Positions 49,888 to 58,555 of a stretch of DNA of 64,000 nt are shown piece after piece (position 1 is the stretch's first letter; the number at the start of each line of letters is the position of its first letter). The stretch spans positions 248,001-312,000 of the forward strand of contig JAEBDY010000002.1 of assembly GCA_049997955.1 (NCBI GenBank). The letters run 5' to 3'. A program made the position numbers and the translations under genes. Below the pieces are notes generated by a model. The model saw only the letters and a list, made by a program, of their open reading frames with translations. It did no database searches and was not told the origin of the DNA. This stretch comes from Umezawaea sp049997955. Lineage in GTDB: Bacteria; Actinomycetota; Actinomycetes; Mycobacteriales; Pseudonocardiaceae.

Positions 49888-50958
49888 ATGTTGACCACCA
49901 GAACGCTCAACCGCACTACGCTGGCCAGGCAGATGCTGCTGGAACGGCACGACCTGCCACCCGACCAGGCGATCGAGCGCCTGGTCGGGTTGCAGGCGCA
50001 GGCGACCGCCTCGCCGTACATCGCGCTGTGGTCTCGGCTCCGGGACTTCGACGCCGACCAGGTCGGCTCGATGCTGGTGGACCGCACGGCCGTCCGCACG
50101 ACGCTGATGCGGGGCACGCTGCACCTCGTCACGGCACGGGACTGCGTCCGGTTGCGGGCGGCGCTCCAGCCGATGCTGGCCCGCACGGCGACCGCGGCCT
50201 TCGCCCGCGACCTGCGCGGCGTGGACCTGGCCGACCTGATCGCGGCGGCCAAGCCGCTGCTCGACGCCGCACCGCTGACGAACGCGCAACTGGTCGCCGC
50301 GTTGACCGAGCGGTGGCCGGACCACGGGGTCGGCGGGTTGGGCGGGCTGCTTCAGTTCCTGCTGCCCATGGTGCAGGTGCCGCCGCGCGGTGTCTTCGGG
50401 CGCAGCGGGTCGCCGCTCAACGCCGTCGCGTCGACGTGGCTGGGCACCGACATCCCGGCCGAGGCCGCCCCGGACGAGGCGGTGCTGCGGTACCTGGCGG
50501 TATTCGGGCCCGCCACGGTCGCGGACGTGGCGGCGTGGTCGCGGCTGACCGGGCTGCGGGCCGTGGTCGACCGGCTGGACCTGAAGACCTACCGCGACGA
50601 GGCCGGGCGGGAGCTGCTGGACGTGCCGGACGGCGTCGTCGTGGACCCGGAAACCCCTGCCCCGCCGCGGTTCCTGCCCGACTTCGACAACGTGCTCCTG
50701 TCGCACGCCGACCGGACGCGGATCATGAGCGACGAGCACCGCAAGCGCTGGGGCGGGGTGCTGAACGGCGTGTTCCCGCCCAGCTTCCTGCTGGACGGGT
50801 TCCTCAGCGGCACCTGGAAGGCCGACAAGGGAGTCCTCGCCATCACGCCGTACCGCAAGGTGTCCGCGAAGGACCGCACCGCTTTGACGAAGGAAGGCTT
50901 GGCGCTGCTGGAGTTCCTCGCCCCCGGCCGCGACCACGACGTCCGGTTCACGTGCTGA
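49888..50958 (+). CDS. Winged-helix DNA-binding domain protein (HTH_42/YcaQ-like)
   Basis: A 356-residue protein of the actinobacterial winged-helix DNA-binding family related to YcaQ/AlkX DNA glycosylases. IERLVGLQAQATASPYIALW (the QxQ glutamines) and RGTLHLVTARDCVRL are conserved. PPRGVFGRSG and FLPDFDNVLLSHADR are seen in the C-terminal half. True AlkX proteins excise crosslinks; this branch is related to the AZL/HldA-type glycosylases, found in resistance to DNA-alkylating natural products. No proof of activity. ATG 49888 with GGAG upstream. Confidence 0.85.
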   Translation: MLTTRTLNRTTLARQMLLERHDLPPDQAIERLVGLQAQATASPYIALWSRLRDFDADQVGSMLVDRTAVRTTLMRGTLHLVTARDCVRLRAALQPMLARTATAAFARDLRGVDLADLIAAAKPLLDAAPLTNAQLVAALTERWPDHGVGGLGGLLQFLLPMVQVPPRGVFGRSGSPLNAVASTWLGTDIPAEAAPDEAVLRYLAVFGPATVADVAAWSRLTGLRAVVDRLDLKTYRDEAGRELLDVPDGVVVDPETPAPPRFLPDFDNVLLSHADRTRIMSDEHRKRWGGVLNGVFPPSFLLDGFLSGTWKADKGVLAITPYRKVSAKDRTALTKEGLALLEFLAPGRDHDVRFTC

Positions 50959-50971
50959 TCGCGCCTCGGCC

Positions 50972-51880
50972 CTACGCGGTGCTCCGGCGGGCCCAGCACC
51001 CCGTGAGCGACGCCAGCGCGGCCGTGATCGCGGGACGCCTGCTGGCCTTGGCGCGCCACACCGCGAACAGCCGCCGCGTCGGGGTCGGGTGCAGCGGCAC
51101 GGCCCGGACGGTCGGCGGCAGCGCGCCGCGGCCGAGCCTGGGGAGCAGACCGACGCCGATGCCGCCCGCCAGCAGTGCCACCTGGGTCTCGTACTCGCCG
51201 ACCCGGTGCGCGAGGTCCGGTTCGATGCCCGCGCCGCGGAACGTCTTCACCAGCCAGTCGTGGCAGATCGTGCCTTCCGGCTGGCAGATCCAGCGCTGCC
51301 CGGCCAGGTCCTCCGGAACGAGGAACGGCCGGTCGGCGAGCGGGTGCGCGACGGGCAGCAGCACATCGGCGTAGTCCTCGCCCAGTGCGCTGCGGGACAG
51401 CGACTCCGGCACGGCCAGCGGGGCGTTGACCCAGTCGTGGGTGACGGCCAGGTCCAGTTCGCCGCGGGCCACGGCCTCCAGCGCGAGCGGCGGATCCATC
51501 TCCACCGTGCGGACGTCCAGCGCGGGGTGGTGCGTGACCAGGTCGCCCAGGACCACCGGCAGCAGTCCGCGCGCGGCCGTGGCGAAGGCGCCGATGGTGA
51601 GCGTGCCGACGGCGGCGCCGCGCTGCTCCTCCAGGGTCACCTCGGCCTCCTCGACCAGGGCCAGCACCTGCCCTGCGGTGGCGGCGAGCCCGTACGCGGC
51701 GTCGGTCAGCACGACCCCGCGGCCTCGACGTTCCAGCAGCGTGGTGCGGGTCTCGCGTTCCAGCTTGGCGATCTGCTGGGACACCGCGGAGGGCGTGAAG
51801 CCCAGCACGGACGCCGCCGCGCCGACCGATCCGTGGGTCGCGACGGCGTGCAGCGCGCGAAGCCTGCCCAGATCCATCAT
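50972..51880 (-). CDS. LysR-type transcriptional regulator
   Basis: A 302-residue regulator. The HTH is LRALHAVATHGSVGAAASVL followed by GFTPSAVSQQIAKLERETRT. The C-terminal periplasmic-binding-like effector domain spans residues about 88-290. Its start (MMDLGRLRAL; ATG 51880 or 51877) is 73 bp from the divergent EamA gene, the classical arrangement for LysR control of the target. The 3' end converges on the winged-helix gene (50958). Confidence 0.93.
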   Translation of the reverse strand: MMDLGRLRALHAVATHGSVGAAASVLGFTPSAVSQQIAKLERETRTTLLERRGRGVVLTDAAYGLAATAGQVLALVEEAEVTLEEQRGAAVGTLTIGAFATAARGLLPVVLGDLVTHHPALDVRTVEMDPPLALEAVARGELDLAVTHDWVNAPLAVPESLSRSALGEDYADVLLPVAHPLADRPFLVPEDLAGQRWICQPEGTICHDWLVKTFRGAGIEPDLAHRVGEYETQVALLAGGIGVGLLPRLGRGALPPTVRAVPLHPTPTRRLFAVWRAKASRRPAITAALASLTGCWARRSTA

Positions 51881-51953
51881 GAAGCAATGCTAAACCCTTG
51901 GATGAAGTAGATATCGCTAGTGCTTAACTATCGGCTCGCTCAGACTCGATCAG

Positions 51954-52829
51954 GTGAAACCACGGCACGCTGCTCTCGCGGTCCTCGTCGCGGCCATCTG
52001 GGGCGTGAACTTCGTCGCCATCAAGATCGGCCTGCAGAACTTCCCGCCCCTGCTGTTCTCCGGACTGCGGTTCCTCGTCGCGGCCGTCCCCGCCCTCTTC
52101 TTCGTCGGCAGGCCCAAGGTCGCGTGGAAGTGGGTCGTCGCGGTCGGGCTGGTCCTCGGCGTCGCGAAGTTCGGTTTCGTGTTCACCGGCATGGACGCCG
52201 GCATGCCCGCGGGCCTGTCGTCGCTGGTGCTGCAGAGCCAGGCGATCTTCACGGTGGTGTTCGCGGCCGTCCTGCTGCGGGAACGCCCGCACCGCACGCA
52301 ACTGGTCGGCATCGGCATAGCCTCGGTCGGCATCCTGGTGATCGCGCTCGACTACGGCGTCGGCAGCCCGCTGAACGCCTTCGCGCTGGTGATCGCGGGC
52401 GCGGCCTGCTGGGGACTGGCCAACGTGGTCACGCGGCACGCGAAGTCGCCGGACGCGCTCAACTTCATCGTGTGGGTGAGCGCGGTGGCGGTGCTGCCGC
52501 TGTTCGGCCTGTCGCTGCTGTTCGAGGGCGTCGAGGCGGACCTGGCCGCGCTGGCCGCGTTCTCCTGGTCCGGCCTGGCGACGCTCGGGTTCGTCGCGTG
52601 GATCTCGACCCTGCTCGGCTTCGGCCTGTGGGGGTTCCTGCTCCAGGAGTACGACGCCAGCACCGTCGCGCCGTTCTCGCTGCTGGTTCCGGTGGCGGGG
52701 ATGCTGTCCGCGTGGCTCGTCCTCGGCGAGGAGCTGACCGTGCTGCGCTGCGCCGCCGCTCTGCTGGTGATCGCGGGCATGGCGAGCACCGCGATCAAGC
52801 CCCGTCAGCGGGAGTTGGTGCTCACCTGA
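51954..52829 (+). CDS. EamA family transporter (DMT superfamily)
   Basis: A 291-residue permease with ten helices in two EamA repeats. It starts VKPRHAALAVLVAAIWGVNF and has GLRFLVAAVPALFFV, then the second repeat ACWGLANVVTRHAKSP and the end VAGMLSAWLVLGEELTVLR. These resemble O-acetylserine/cysteine or amino-acid exporters (YdeD/RhaT-like). The divergent LysR gene suggests control of export. A hairpin (CGCCCGC/GCGGGCG, 52831-52846) follows the stop. Confidence 0.9.
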   Translation: MKPRHAALAVLVAAIWGVNFVAIKIGLQNFPPLLFSGLRFLVAAVPALFFVGRPKVAWKWVVAVGLVLGVAKFGFVFTGMDAGMPAGLSSLVLQSQAIFTVVFAAVLLRERPHRTQLVGIGIASVGILVIALDYGVGSPLNAFALVIAGAACWGLANVVTRHAKSPDALNFIVWVSAVAVLPLFGLSLLFEGVEADLAALAAFSWSGLATLGFVAWISTLLGFGLWGFLLQEYDASTVAPFSLLVPVAGMLSAWLVLGEELTVLRCAAALLVIAGMASTAIKPRQRELVLT

Positions 52830-52883
52830 GCGCCCGCTCGCGGGCGGCGTTCACCAGGGTCGACGTCCGCTCCAGCGATGCCG

Positions 52884-54410
52884 TCAGGCGGGCGCGCCCG
52901 GTGGGACGAACGGGAGCCCGGCCGGTGCGCCGCCCGCGAGCAGGTCCAGCACGGCGGCGGTGTCCAGGTGGTCCGCGACCAGGTCGCCGAGCAGGTCGAG
53001 CTGGGCGGCGCGGGCGGCGGCGAAGTCGACGTCCGCGGCGGGCTCGAAGCCGTCCCGACCGGCCTTGGCCGCGGCCCAGCGCAGGAACGCCCGGCGGAAC
53101 GCGTCGTTCTCCAGCAGGCCGTGCCAGTGCGTGCCCGCGACCGCCCCGGCCAGCACTCCCTCACCGGTGCCGTCCGGCAGCGCCACGAGGGTGTCGAGGT
53201 CGCCGCGGCGGACGACCCGGCCGTGGTGGATCTCGTAGCCGGTGACGGGCTCGTCGAACGCCGTGCCGGTGGGCCGGTGCAGCGTCTTGGCGGGCTCGAA
53301 CCGGATGTCGAGGTCCAGCAGGCCGAGCCCGTCGACCACACCCGCACGGGACTCCACGGCGTCCTCGATGCGGGTGCCGAGCATCTGGAACCCGCCGCAC
53401 ACCCCGAGCACCGGCAGACCGCGCCGGGCGTGCGCGGTGATCGCGTCGGCCAGCCCGGACTCGCGCAGCCACGCCAGGTCGGTCACGGTGGCCTTGGAAC
53501 CGGGCAGCACCACGAGGTCCGCGTCGGCGATCCGGGACGGCTCGGTGACGAACCGGACCGACACCCCCGGCTCGCACGCCAGCGCCTCCACGTCCGTGGC
53601 ATTGGAGATCCGCGGCAGCCGCACGACCGCGACCCGCAGCCACTGCTCGCCGACGGGTGGCGCAGGCCTGCCGATCACGCCGTCCGCGGTGTAGGACAGC
53701 GAGTCCTCAGCGTCGAGCCACAACTCCTCGCGCCACGGCAGCACGCCGTACACCGGACGGCCGGTGAGCCCCTTCAGCTGGCGCAGCCCCGGCTCCAGCA
53801 GCGCCGGGTCGCCGCGGAACTTGTTGATCACGAACCCGGTCACCAGCGCCTGGTCGGCCGGGTCGAGCAGCGCGAGCGTGCCGAACAGGTGCGCGAACAC
53901 GCCGCCGCGGTCGATGTCGCCGACCACCAGCACCGGCAGGTTCGCCGCCCGCGCCAGCCCCATGTTCGCGATGTCGTTGGCCCGCAGGTTGATCTCGGTC
54001 GGCGACCCGGCGCCCTCGCACACCACGGCCTCGTAGTCGTTCCGCAGCGAGTCCAAAGTGGACAGCACCGTGCGGAACAGCTCGGCCTTGCGGTCCCGGT
54101 AGGACAGTGCGGACACCTCGCCGACCGCGCGCCCCAGCACGACCACCTGCGACGTGCGGTCGCCGCCGGGTTTGAGCAGCACGGGGTTGAACCGGACGCT
54201 CGGCTCCAGCCCGCACGCGGCGGCCTGCACGGCCTGCGCGCGGCCGATCTCGCCGCCGTCCGGCGTGACCACCGAGTTGTTCGACATGTTCTGCGCCTTG
54301 AACGGCGCCACGCGGACCCCCTCGCGCGCCAGCCAGCGGCAGATGCCCGCCACCAGGACGCTCTTGCCCGCGTCCGAGGTGGTCCCGGCCACCAGCAGCG
54401 CACCCGTCAC
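52884..54410 (-). CDS. cobQ: Cobyric acid synthase
   Basis: A 508-residue glutamine amidotransferase that amidates positions b, d, e and g of adenosylcobyrinic acid a,c-diamide. From GTG 54410 (VTGALLVAGTTSDAGKSVLV) the P-loop is at the N terminus. FKAQNMSNNSVVT is family-specific. The GATase part has VLPGSKATVTDLAWLRESGL, the nucleophile Cys in LPVLGVCGGFQMLG, and GYEIHHGR. GGGGGAG lies about 8 nt before the start. It stands alone, 23 kb from the main cob operon, and has no riboswitch visible. Confidence 0.96.
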   Translation of the reverse strand: MTGALLVAGTTSDAGKSVLVAGICRWLAREGVRVAPFKAQNMSNNSVVTPDGGEIGRAQAVQAAACGLEPSVRFNPVLLKPGGDRTSQVVVLGRAVGEVSALSYRDRKAELFRTVLSTLDSLRNDYEAVVCEGAGSPTEINLRANDIANMGLARAANLPVLVVGDIDRGGVFAHLFGTLALLDPADQALVTGFVINKFRGDPALLEPGLRQLKGLTGRPVYGVLPWREELWLDAEDSLSYTADGVIGRPAPPVGEQWLRVAVVRLPRISNATDVEALACEPGVSVRFVTEPSRIADADLVVLPGSKATVTDLAWLRESGLADAITAHARRGLPVLGVCGGFQMLGTRIEDAVESRAGVVDGLGLLDLDIRFEPAKTLHRPTGTAFDEPVTGYEIHHGRVVRRGDLDTLVALPDGTGEGVLAGAVAGTHWHGLLENDAFRRAFLRWAAAKAGRDGFEPAADVDFAAARAAQLDLLGDLVADHLDTAAVLDLLAGGAPAGLPFVPPGAPA

Positions 54411-54457
54411 GACCGCACTCCCCCCGTCCACCGGCCCAGGCTGACATCATTCCCCCC

Positions 54458-55156
54458 ATGGTCGACGTTCCCGCCACCACGGTCCTGGTGCACAGCCCTT
54501 TCCTCGGACCCGCCACCCTCCGACCGCTCGCCGACGCGCTCACCGCCCACGGCCACCCGGTGGTGCTGCTCGACCTGCGGGTGAGCGTCAACTCCGCGCC
54601 CGTGCACCAGCGGATGATCGGCGAGTTCGCCGACGCCGTCGACGACTCGGACGTCGAGGGCGAGGTGGTCCTCGTGGGCCACAGCGGCGCCGGTCCGCTG
54701 CTGCCCGCGTTCGCCGACGCCCTGGAGACCCCGGTCGGCGGGCTCGTCTACCTCGACGCCCACCTGCCGACGCCCGGCAAGAGCTGGCGCGAGACGTTCT
54801 CGCCGGAACTCATGGCGCACATGCGGAAGATCTCCCGCGAGGACGTCATGCCCCGCTGGGACCGCTGGTTCCCGCCGGAGGTGCTGCCGACCCTCATCCC
54901 GGACCCCGTGCAGCTCGCGGAGATCCTGGAGGAGGCCCCCGAGGTGCCGCTGGAGTTCCTGAAGGAGCAGCGGCCTTCGGTGCCGTGGCCGGGGGCGTCC
55001 GCCTACCTGCGGCTGAGTGCGGAGTACGCGCCCGACGCGGCGGCGGCCGCGGCGCTGGGCTGGCCGGTCGGCGAGCTGGACCTGCACCACCTGGCGGCGG
55101 CGACCCGCCCGGAGCAGGTCGCCGCGGCGCTCGTCGAGCTGCTCAGCAGACTGTGA
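54458..55156 (+). CDS. Alpha/beta hydrolase
   Basis: A 232-residue hydrolase. TTVLVHSPFLGPATLRPLAD opens the core, the nucleophile elbow is VVLVGHSGAGPLLPAFADAL (GHSGAG), and the closing histidine is in GELDLHHLAAATRP. It belongs to the compact AB-hydrolase_1 group. ATG 54458 is 47 bp from the divergent cobQ start. Its 3' end overlaps map by 14 bp. Substrate unknown. Confidence 0.85.
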   Translation: MVDVPATTVLVHSPFLGPATLRPLADALTAHGHPVVLLDLRVSVNSAPVHQRMIGEFADAVDDSDVEGEVVLVGHSGAGPLLPAFADALETPVGGLVYLDAHLPTPGKSWRETFSPELMAHMRKISREDVMPRWDRWFPPEVLPTLIPDPVQLAEILEEAPEVPLEFLKEQRPSVPWPGASAYLRLSAEYAPDAAAAAALGWPVGELDLHHLAAATRPEQVAAALVELLSRL

Positions 55157-56000
55157 GGATCTCGGCCCCGTCGTCGGTGACCAGGATCGTGTGCTCGAAC
55201 TGGGCGGTCCAGCTCTTGTCCTTGGTGGTGATCGTCCAGTCGTCGGCCCACGTGTCGTGCTCGATCCCGCCGAGGGTGATCATCGGCTCGATCGTGAACG
55301 TCATGCCGGTCTCGATGATCGTCGGGACGTGCGGCGCGTCGTAGTGCAGGACGACCAGGCCGCTGTGGAACGAGCGGCCGATGCCGTGACCGGTGAAGTC
55401 GCGCACCACGCCGTAGCCGAACCGGTTCGCGTAGGCCTCGATGACCCGACCCACGACGTTCAGCTGGCGGCCGGGCTTCACGGCCTTGATGGCCCGCATC
55501 GTCGCCTCGTGCGTGCGCTCGACCAGCAGGCGGTTCTCCTCGCTGACGTTGCCCGCCAGGAAGGTCGCGTTGGTGTCGCCGTGCACGCCGCCGATGTAGG
55601 CGGTCACGTCGATGTTCACGATGTCGCCGTCCTCCACCACCGTGGAGTCGGGGATGCCGTGGCAGATGACCTCGTTGAGCGAGGTGCAGCAGGACTTCGG
55701 GAAGCCCCGGTAGCCGAGCGTCGACGGGTACGCCCCGTTGTCGCACAGGAACTCGTGCGCCACCGCGTCGATCTCGTCCGTGGTCACACCGGGCACCACG
55801 ACCTTGCCCGCTTCCTGGAGGGCCTGCGCGCCGAGGCGGCCCGCGATCCGCATGGCCTCGATCACCTCGGGTGGCTGCACCCACGGGTCGTTGTTCTTCG
55901 TCGGGCCCGGCTTGCCCACGTACTCGGGGCGGGCTATGGAAGCAGGCACGGAACGACGGGGGGACTGCTCACCTGGCTTCAGGGCGGCACGCACGGACAT
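55143..56000 (-). CDS. map: Type I methionine aminopeptidase
   Basis: A 285-residue metallopeptidase that removes initiator methionine. An N-terminal extension of about 40 residues carries a PxxP-like KPGPTKNNDPWV of MetAP1c. The metal ligands are visible: GDIVNIDVTAYIGGVHGDTN (two Asp), TGHGIGRSFHS (His), FTIEPMITLGG (Glu) and QFEHTILVTDDGAE (Glu). The start ATG 56000 has GGAGGG very close; a GTG two codons on is possible. Many actinomycetes have two map genes, and this is the extended form. Confidence 0.95.
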   Translation of the reverse strand: MSVRAALKPGEQSPRRSVPASIARPEYVGKPGPTKNNDPWVQPPEVIEAMRIAGRLGAQALQEAGKVVVPGVTTDEIDAVAHEFLCDNGAYPSTLGYRGFPKSCCTSLNEVICHGIPDSTVVEDGDIVNIDVTAYIGGVHGDTNATFLAGNVSEENRLLVERTHEATMRAIKAVKPGRQLNVVGRVIEAYANRFGYGVVRDFTGHGIGRSFHSGLVVLHYDAPHVPTIIETGMTFTIEPMITLGGIEHDTWADDWTITTKDKSWTAQFEHTILVTDDGAEILTVC

Positions 56001-56043
56001 GCCCTCCACAGTACGGGCGCGATTCGGGACGCCCATCACGTGG

Positions 56044-56433
56044 TCAGGGGACTGGCGTGACCACCGGAAGCCCTGCGTCCTGGGCGGCTGACACGAGCCG
56101 CTTGTCGTAGGCGACGAACGCGTCGAGGTCGCCCCTCAGACGTAGCGCGGACACCAGGTGGATCGCGTCCGGGGAGCGCAGGTCACCCGGCAACGTGCCT
56201 GCCTCGTCCAGCAGGTCGTAGGTCATGGGCATCGTCTCCACGCCGGAAAGCACCATCATGGCCCTGGCACCGAGGCGCTCCGAATCACGACGGACCGCGC
56301 GGATGACCTCGGTTCGGACCAGGGCACTGCTGACCACGGGGTGGTCGTTGTCCCTCAGCCACGAACCGAGGGCCGCGCTCTCGGCTTCCTTTCGCACCAG
56401 CTTGACCAGCGCGGAAGAGTCGAGGTAGATCAC
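56044..56433 (-). CDS. VapC-type PIN-domain toxin
   Basis: A 129-residue PIN-domain ribonuclease. The acidic catalytic residues are in MIYLDSSALVKLV (Asp), VVSSALVRTEVIRAV (Glu), LRSPDAIHLVSAL (Asp) and FVAYDKRLVSAA (Asp). All four are present, so it should be active. GTG 56433 overlaps the antitoxin stop (GTGA). VapC toxins cleave tRNA or rRNA to halt growth. Together with the next gene it forms a canonical type II pair. Confidence 0.93.
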   Translation of the reverse strand: MIYLDSSALVKLVRKEAESAALGSWLRDNDHPVVSSALVRTEVIRAVRRDSERLGARAMMVLSGVETMPMTYDLLDEAGTLPGDLRSPDAIHLVSALRLRGDLDAFVAYDKRLVSAAQDAGLPVVTPVP

Positions 56434-56699
56434 AGACGGTCCTCTCGGAGGTATTCCAGCTCTGCGGACGCGTCGAGATCGGATTCCACTGCGGGCTCCA
56501 GCAGCACACTGCGGCTCGCGTCAGCGGGGAGCAGTTCACCGTTGAGCCGAAGCCGCTCGCGCAGCGACGCGTCACGAGGCGGTGGTACGAGCACGGCGAC
56601 GGGGACTCCGCGGTCGGTCACCGTGATCGACTCGCCGGAGGCGACCCTCTTCAGGTAAGCGCTCGCGTTCTGCCGCAGTTCTCGAACACCGATCTCCAT
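56430..56699 (-). CDS. Phd/YefM-type antitoxin of the VapC pair
   Basis: An 89-residue antitoxin. MEIGVRELRQNASAYLKRVA, then SGESITVTDRGVPVAVLVPP, is the Phd/YefM DNA-binding fold. The C-terminal 35 residues, with ASAELEYLREDRL, are the flexible toxin-neutralising part. ATG 56699 lies immediately next to the palindromic site 56700-56716. The pair probably represses itself. Module lies between map and the PBP. Confidence 0.92.
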   Translation of the reverse strand: MEIGVRELRQNASAYLKRVASGESITVTDRGVPVAVLVPPPRDASLRERLRLNGELLPADASRSVLLEPAVESDLDASAELEYLREDRL

Positions 56700-56716
56700 G
56701 TGCTACACGATAGCAC
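56700..56716 (-). promoter_or_regulatory. VapBC autoregulatory operator
   Basis: GTGCTA-CACGA-TAGCAC, a perfect 6-5-6 palindrome abutting the vapB start codon. This is the usual place for the toxin-antitoxin complex to bind. Because it adjoins the ATG, the message may be leaderless or have a very short leader. Confidence 0.75.
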
Positions 56717-56727
56717 ATTTAGGCCAT

Positions 56728-58533
56728 TCAGCCCAACGCGCGGAGGAACTTGCCCGTCGTCTCCACCGCCGGGATGGAGGAGTTCGCGCCCAGCACCAGC
56801 GTGGCGAAGGCCACGTCGCCCTCGTAGCCGACGAACCAGCCGTGGGAGTTCACGCCGTCGCCGAACTGGGCCGTGCCGGTCTTCCCGCGCACGTCGGGCA
56901 GGTCGACAAGCAGCTGGGCGGTGCCCACCTCGACCACCTCGCGCATCATCTGGCGAATCGGCTCCAGGACCGCGGGCGGCACTACGGCCGAGCGGTGGTC
57001 GACCTTGGTCTCCTGGTCGCGGAGCAGTGACGGGACGGGCTGCTGCCCCTTGGCGACGGTGGCTGCCACCACGGCCATGCCGAACGGGCTGGCCAGGACC
57101 TTGCCCTGGCCGAAGCCGTCCTCGGCGCGTTCCACGACGTCCGTCGCCGGGGGGACGGAGCCGGTGATCGTGGTGATGGCGGGGATCTCGAAGTCGACGC
57201 CGAGGCCGAGCTTGTCGGCGGTCTTGGTGAGGGCGTCCGCGGGCAGGCCGGCGGCGATCTCGGCGAACGTCGTGTTGCAGGAGAAGGCGAACGCGCTGTG
57301 CAGCGGGATGGTGCCCTTGTCGAAGTCGTGGTCGTTCGGCACGACGCGGCGGCCGTCGATGGTGGTCTTGCCGGGGCACGGGACGGCGGTGTCGGCCTGG
57401 AGCTTGCCGTCCTCCAGCGCCGCGACGGCGGAGACGATCTTGAACGTGGAGCCGGGGGCGAACTGGCCGGTGAGGGCGATGGCGCCCTGGGCGTCGGCGG
57501 GCTCGTTCTGCGCCACCGCGAGGATGTCGCCGGTCGACGGTTGGATCGCCACCAGCATCGCGGGTTCCTTCAACGGCTCCACCGCGTCCTCGGCGGCGAC
57601 CTGAACGGCCTTGCTCAGGGCGGTGTCGACGGCCTTGGCGGGTTCGGACGGCTTCTCGAACAGGTCCTCCAACTCCTCACCGCCCGCCGCCACGGTGTGC
57701 ACGCGGAAGCCGGAACGGCCCGCGACCTGCTCCTCCACGGACTTGCGGATGGCGGGGAGGACCTGCGAGCCGAAGTTCTTCACCGGCGGCAGCAGCCCGG
57801 TCCGGGTGCTGAACCGGACGCCCGGCAGCTCGTAGATCTGCGGCTTGACCGACTGGTAGTCCGCGTCGCGCAGGGCGGCCACCTGGTAGACCTGCCCGTC
57901 TGGCACCTTCGCCGCGCCGTCGGTGATCGACTGCTGGGTGATCGCCTTGTCGAACGGGGTCAGCGCGGTGGCCAACGCCCCGGTGACCGCGGGGAGGTCG
58001 GTGGCCTCCTTGCGGTCGAGCAGGATCGACACGACGGTCTCGGGCGCCAGCAGCGGTTCCCCGGCGCGGTCCAGCACCGGTGCGAGGTTCGGGGTGAGCT
58101 CGGCGACGGCGAGGTTCTGCTGGGCCGCCAGCTTCGGGTGGACCAGCGACGGCAGCCAGTGGACCTTCCAGTCGTCGTCCTCCCGGCGGAGTTCGACCTT
58201 GCTCTGGTAGTTCCAGACGTGGTTGCGGCCGAGGTTCCAGTCGTAGGTGACGGTCGCGTCGGCCGTGGCGCCCTCGCCCGCGGCGTTGCGCACCTGCTCC
58301 ACCTTGACGGTGACGGATTCGGGCTTCAGCGCGGCGCGGACCTTGTCCAGGAAGTCCTTGGCCTTGGCCGGGTCGTCCGTCATCGCGGCCGCCGCCTGCG
58401 TGTCGCCGCTGGAGAGGCGGGCCAGGAAGTCGGAGGTGATCTGGTCGGGACCAGGCCTCGACTCGAACAGGCCGCAGCCGGTCACGACCAGCAGGGCGCT
58501 CAACACGACGGTCAACTCAGGGTTCACCCGCAC
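56728..58533 (-). CDS. Penicillin-binding lipoprotein with NTF2-like N-terminal domain
   Basis: A 601-residue class B-type transpeptidase. GTG 58533 begins VRVNPELTVVLSALLVVTGC, with lipobox Cys near residue 20. An NTF2-like (MecA N-terminal) domain spans about 32-145, a dimerisation region up to 300. The transpeptidase has GSTFK (catalytic Ser 362), SCN (418-420) and KTGTAQF (551-557). All motifs are intact. MecA-type domains often occur in low-affinity penicillin-binding proteins. It lies downstream of GNAT and ispG on the same strand. Cross-links peptidoglycan outside the membrane. Confidence 0.92.
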   Translation of the reverse strand: MRVNPELTVVLSALLVVTGCGLFESRPGPDQITSDFLARLSSGDTQAAAAMTDDPAKAKDFLDKVRAALKPESVTVKVEQVRNAAGEGATADATVTYDWNLGRNHVWNYQSKVELRREDDDWKVHWLPSLVHPKLAAQQNLAVAELTPNLAPVLDRAGEPLLAPETVVSILLDRKEATDLPAVTGALATALTPFDKAITQQSITDGAAKVPDGQVYQVAALRDADYQSVKPQIYELPGVRFSTRTGLLPPVKNFGSQVLPAIRKSVEEQVAGRSGFRVHTVAAGGEELEDLFEKPSEPAKAVDTALSKAVQVAAEDAVEPLKEPAMLVAIQPSTGDILAVAQNEPADAQGAIALTGQFAPGSTFKIVSAVAALEDGKLQADTAVPCPGKTTIDGRRVVPNDHDFDKGTIPLHSAFAFSCNTTFAEIAAGLPADALTKTADKLGLGVDFEIPAITTITGSVPPATDVVERAEDGFGQGKVLASPFGMAVVAATVAKGQQPVPSLLRDQETKVDHRSAVVPPAVLEPIRQMMREVVEVGTAQLLVDLPDVRGKTGTAQFGDGVNSHGWFVGYEGDVAFATLVLGANSSIPAVETTGKFLRALG

Positions 58534-58555
58534 GGCGGCAGTATGCCGCAACGCG

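Noticed and set aside
52806..53347. Alternative frames over cobQ and other GC-rich shadow ORFs
   Set aside because: The clear protein motifs belong to the listed frames; the others arise from high GC third-position bias.
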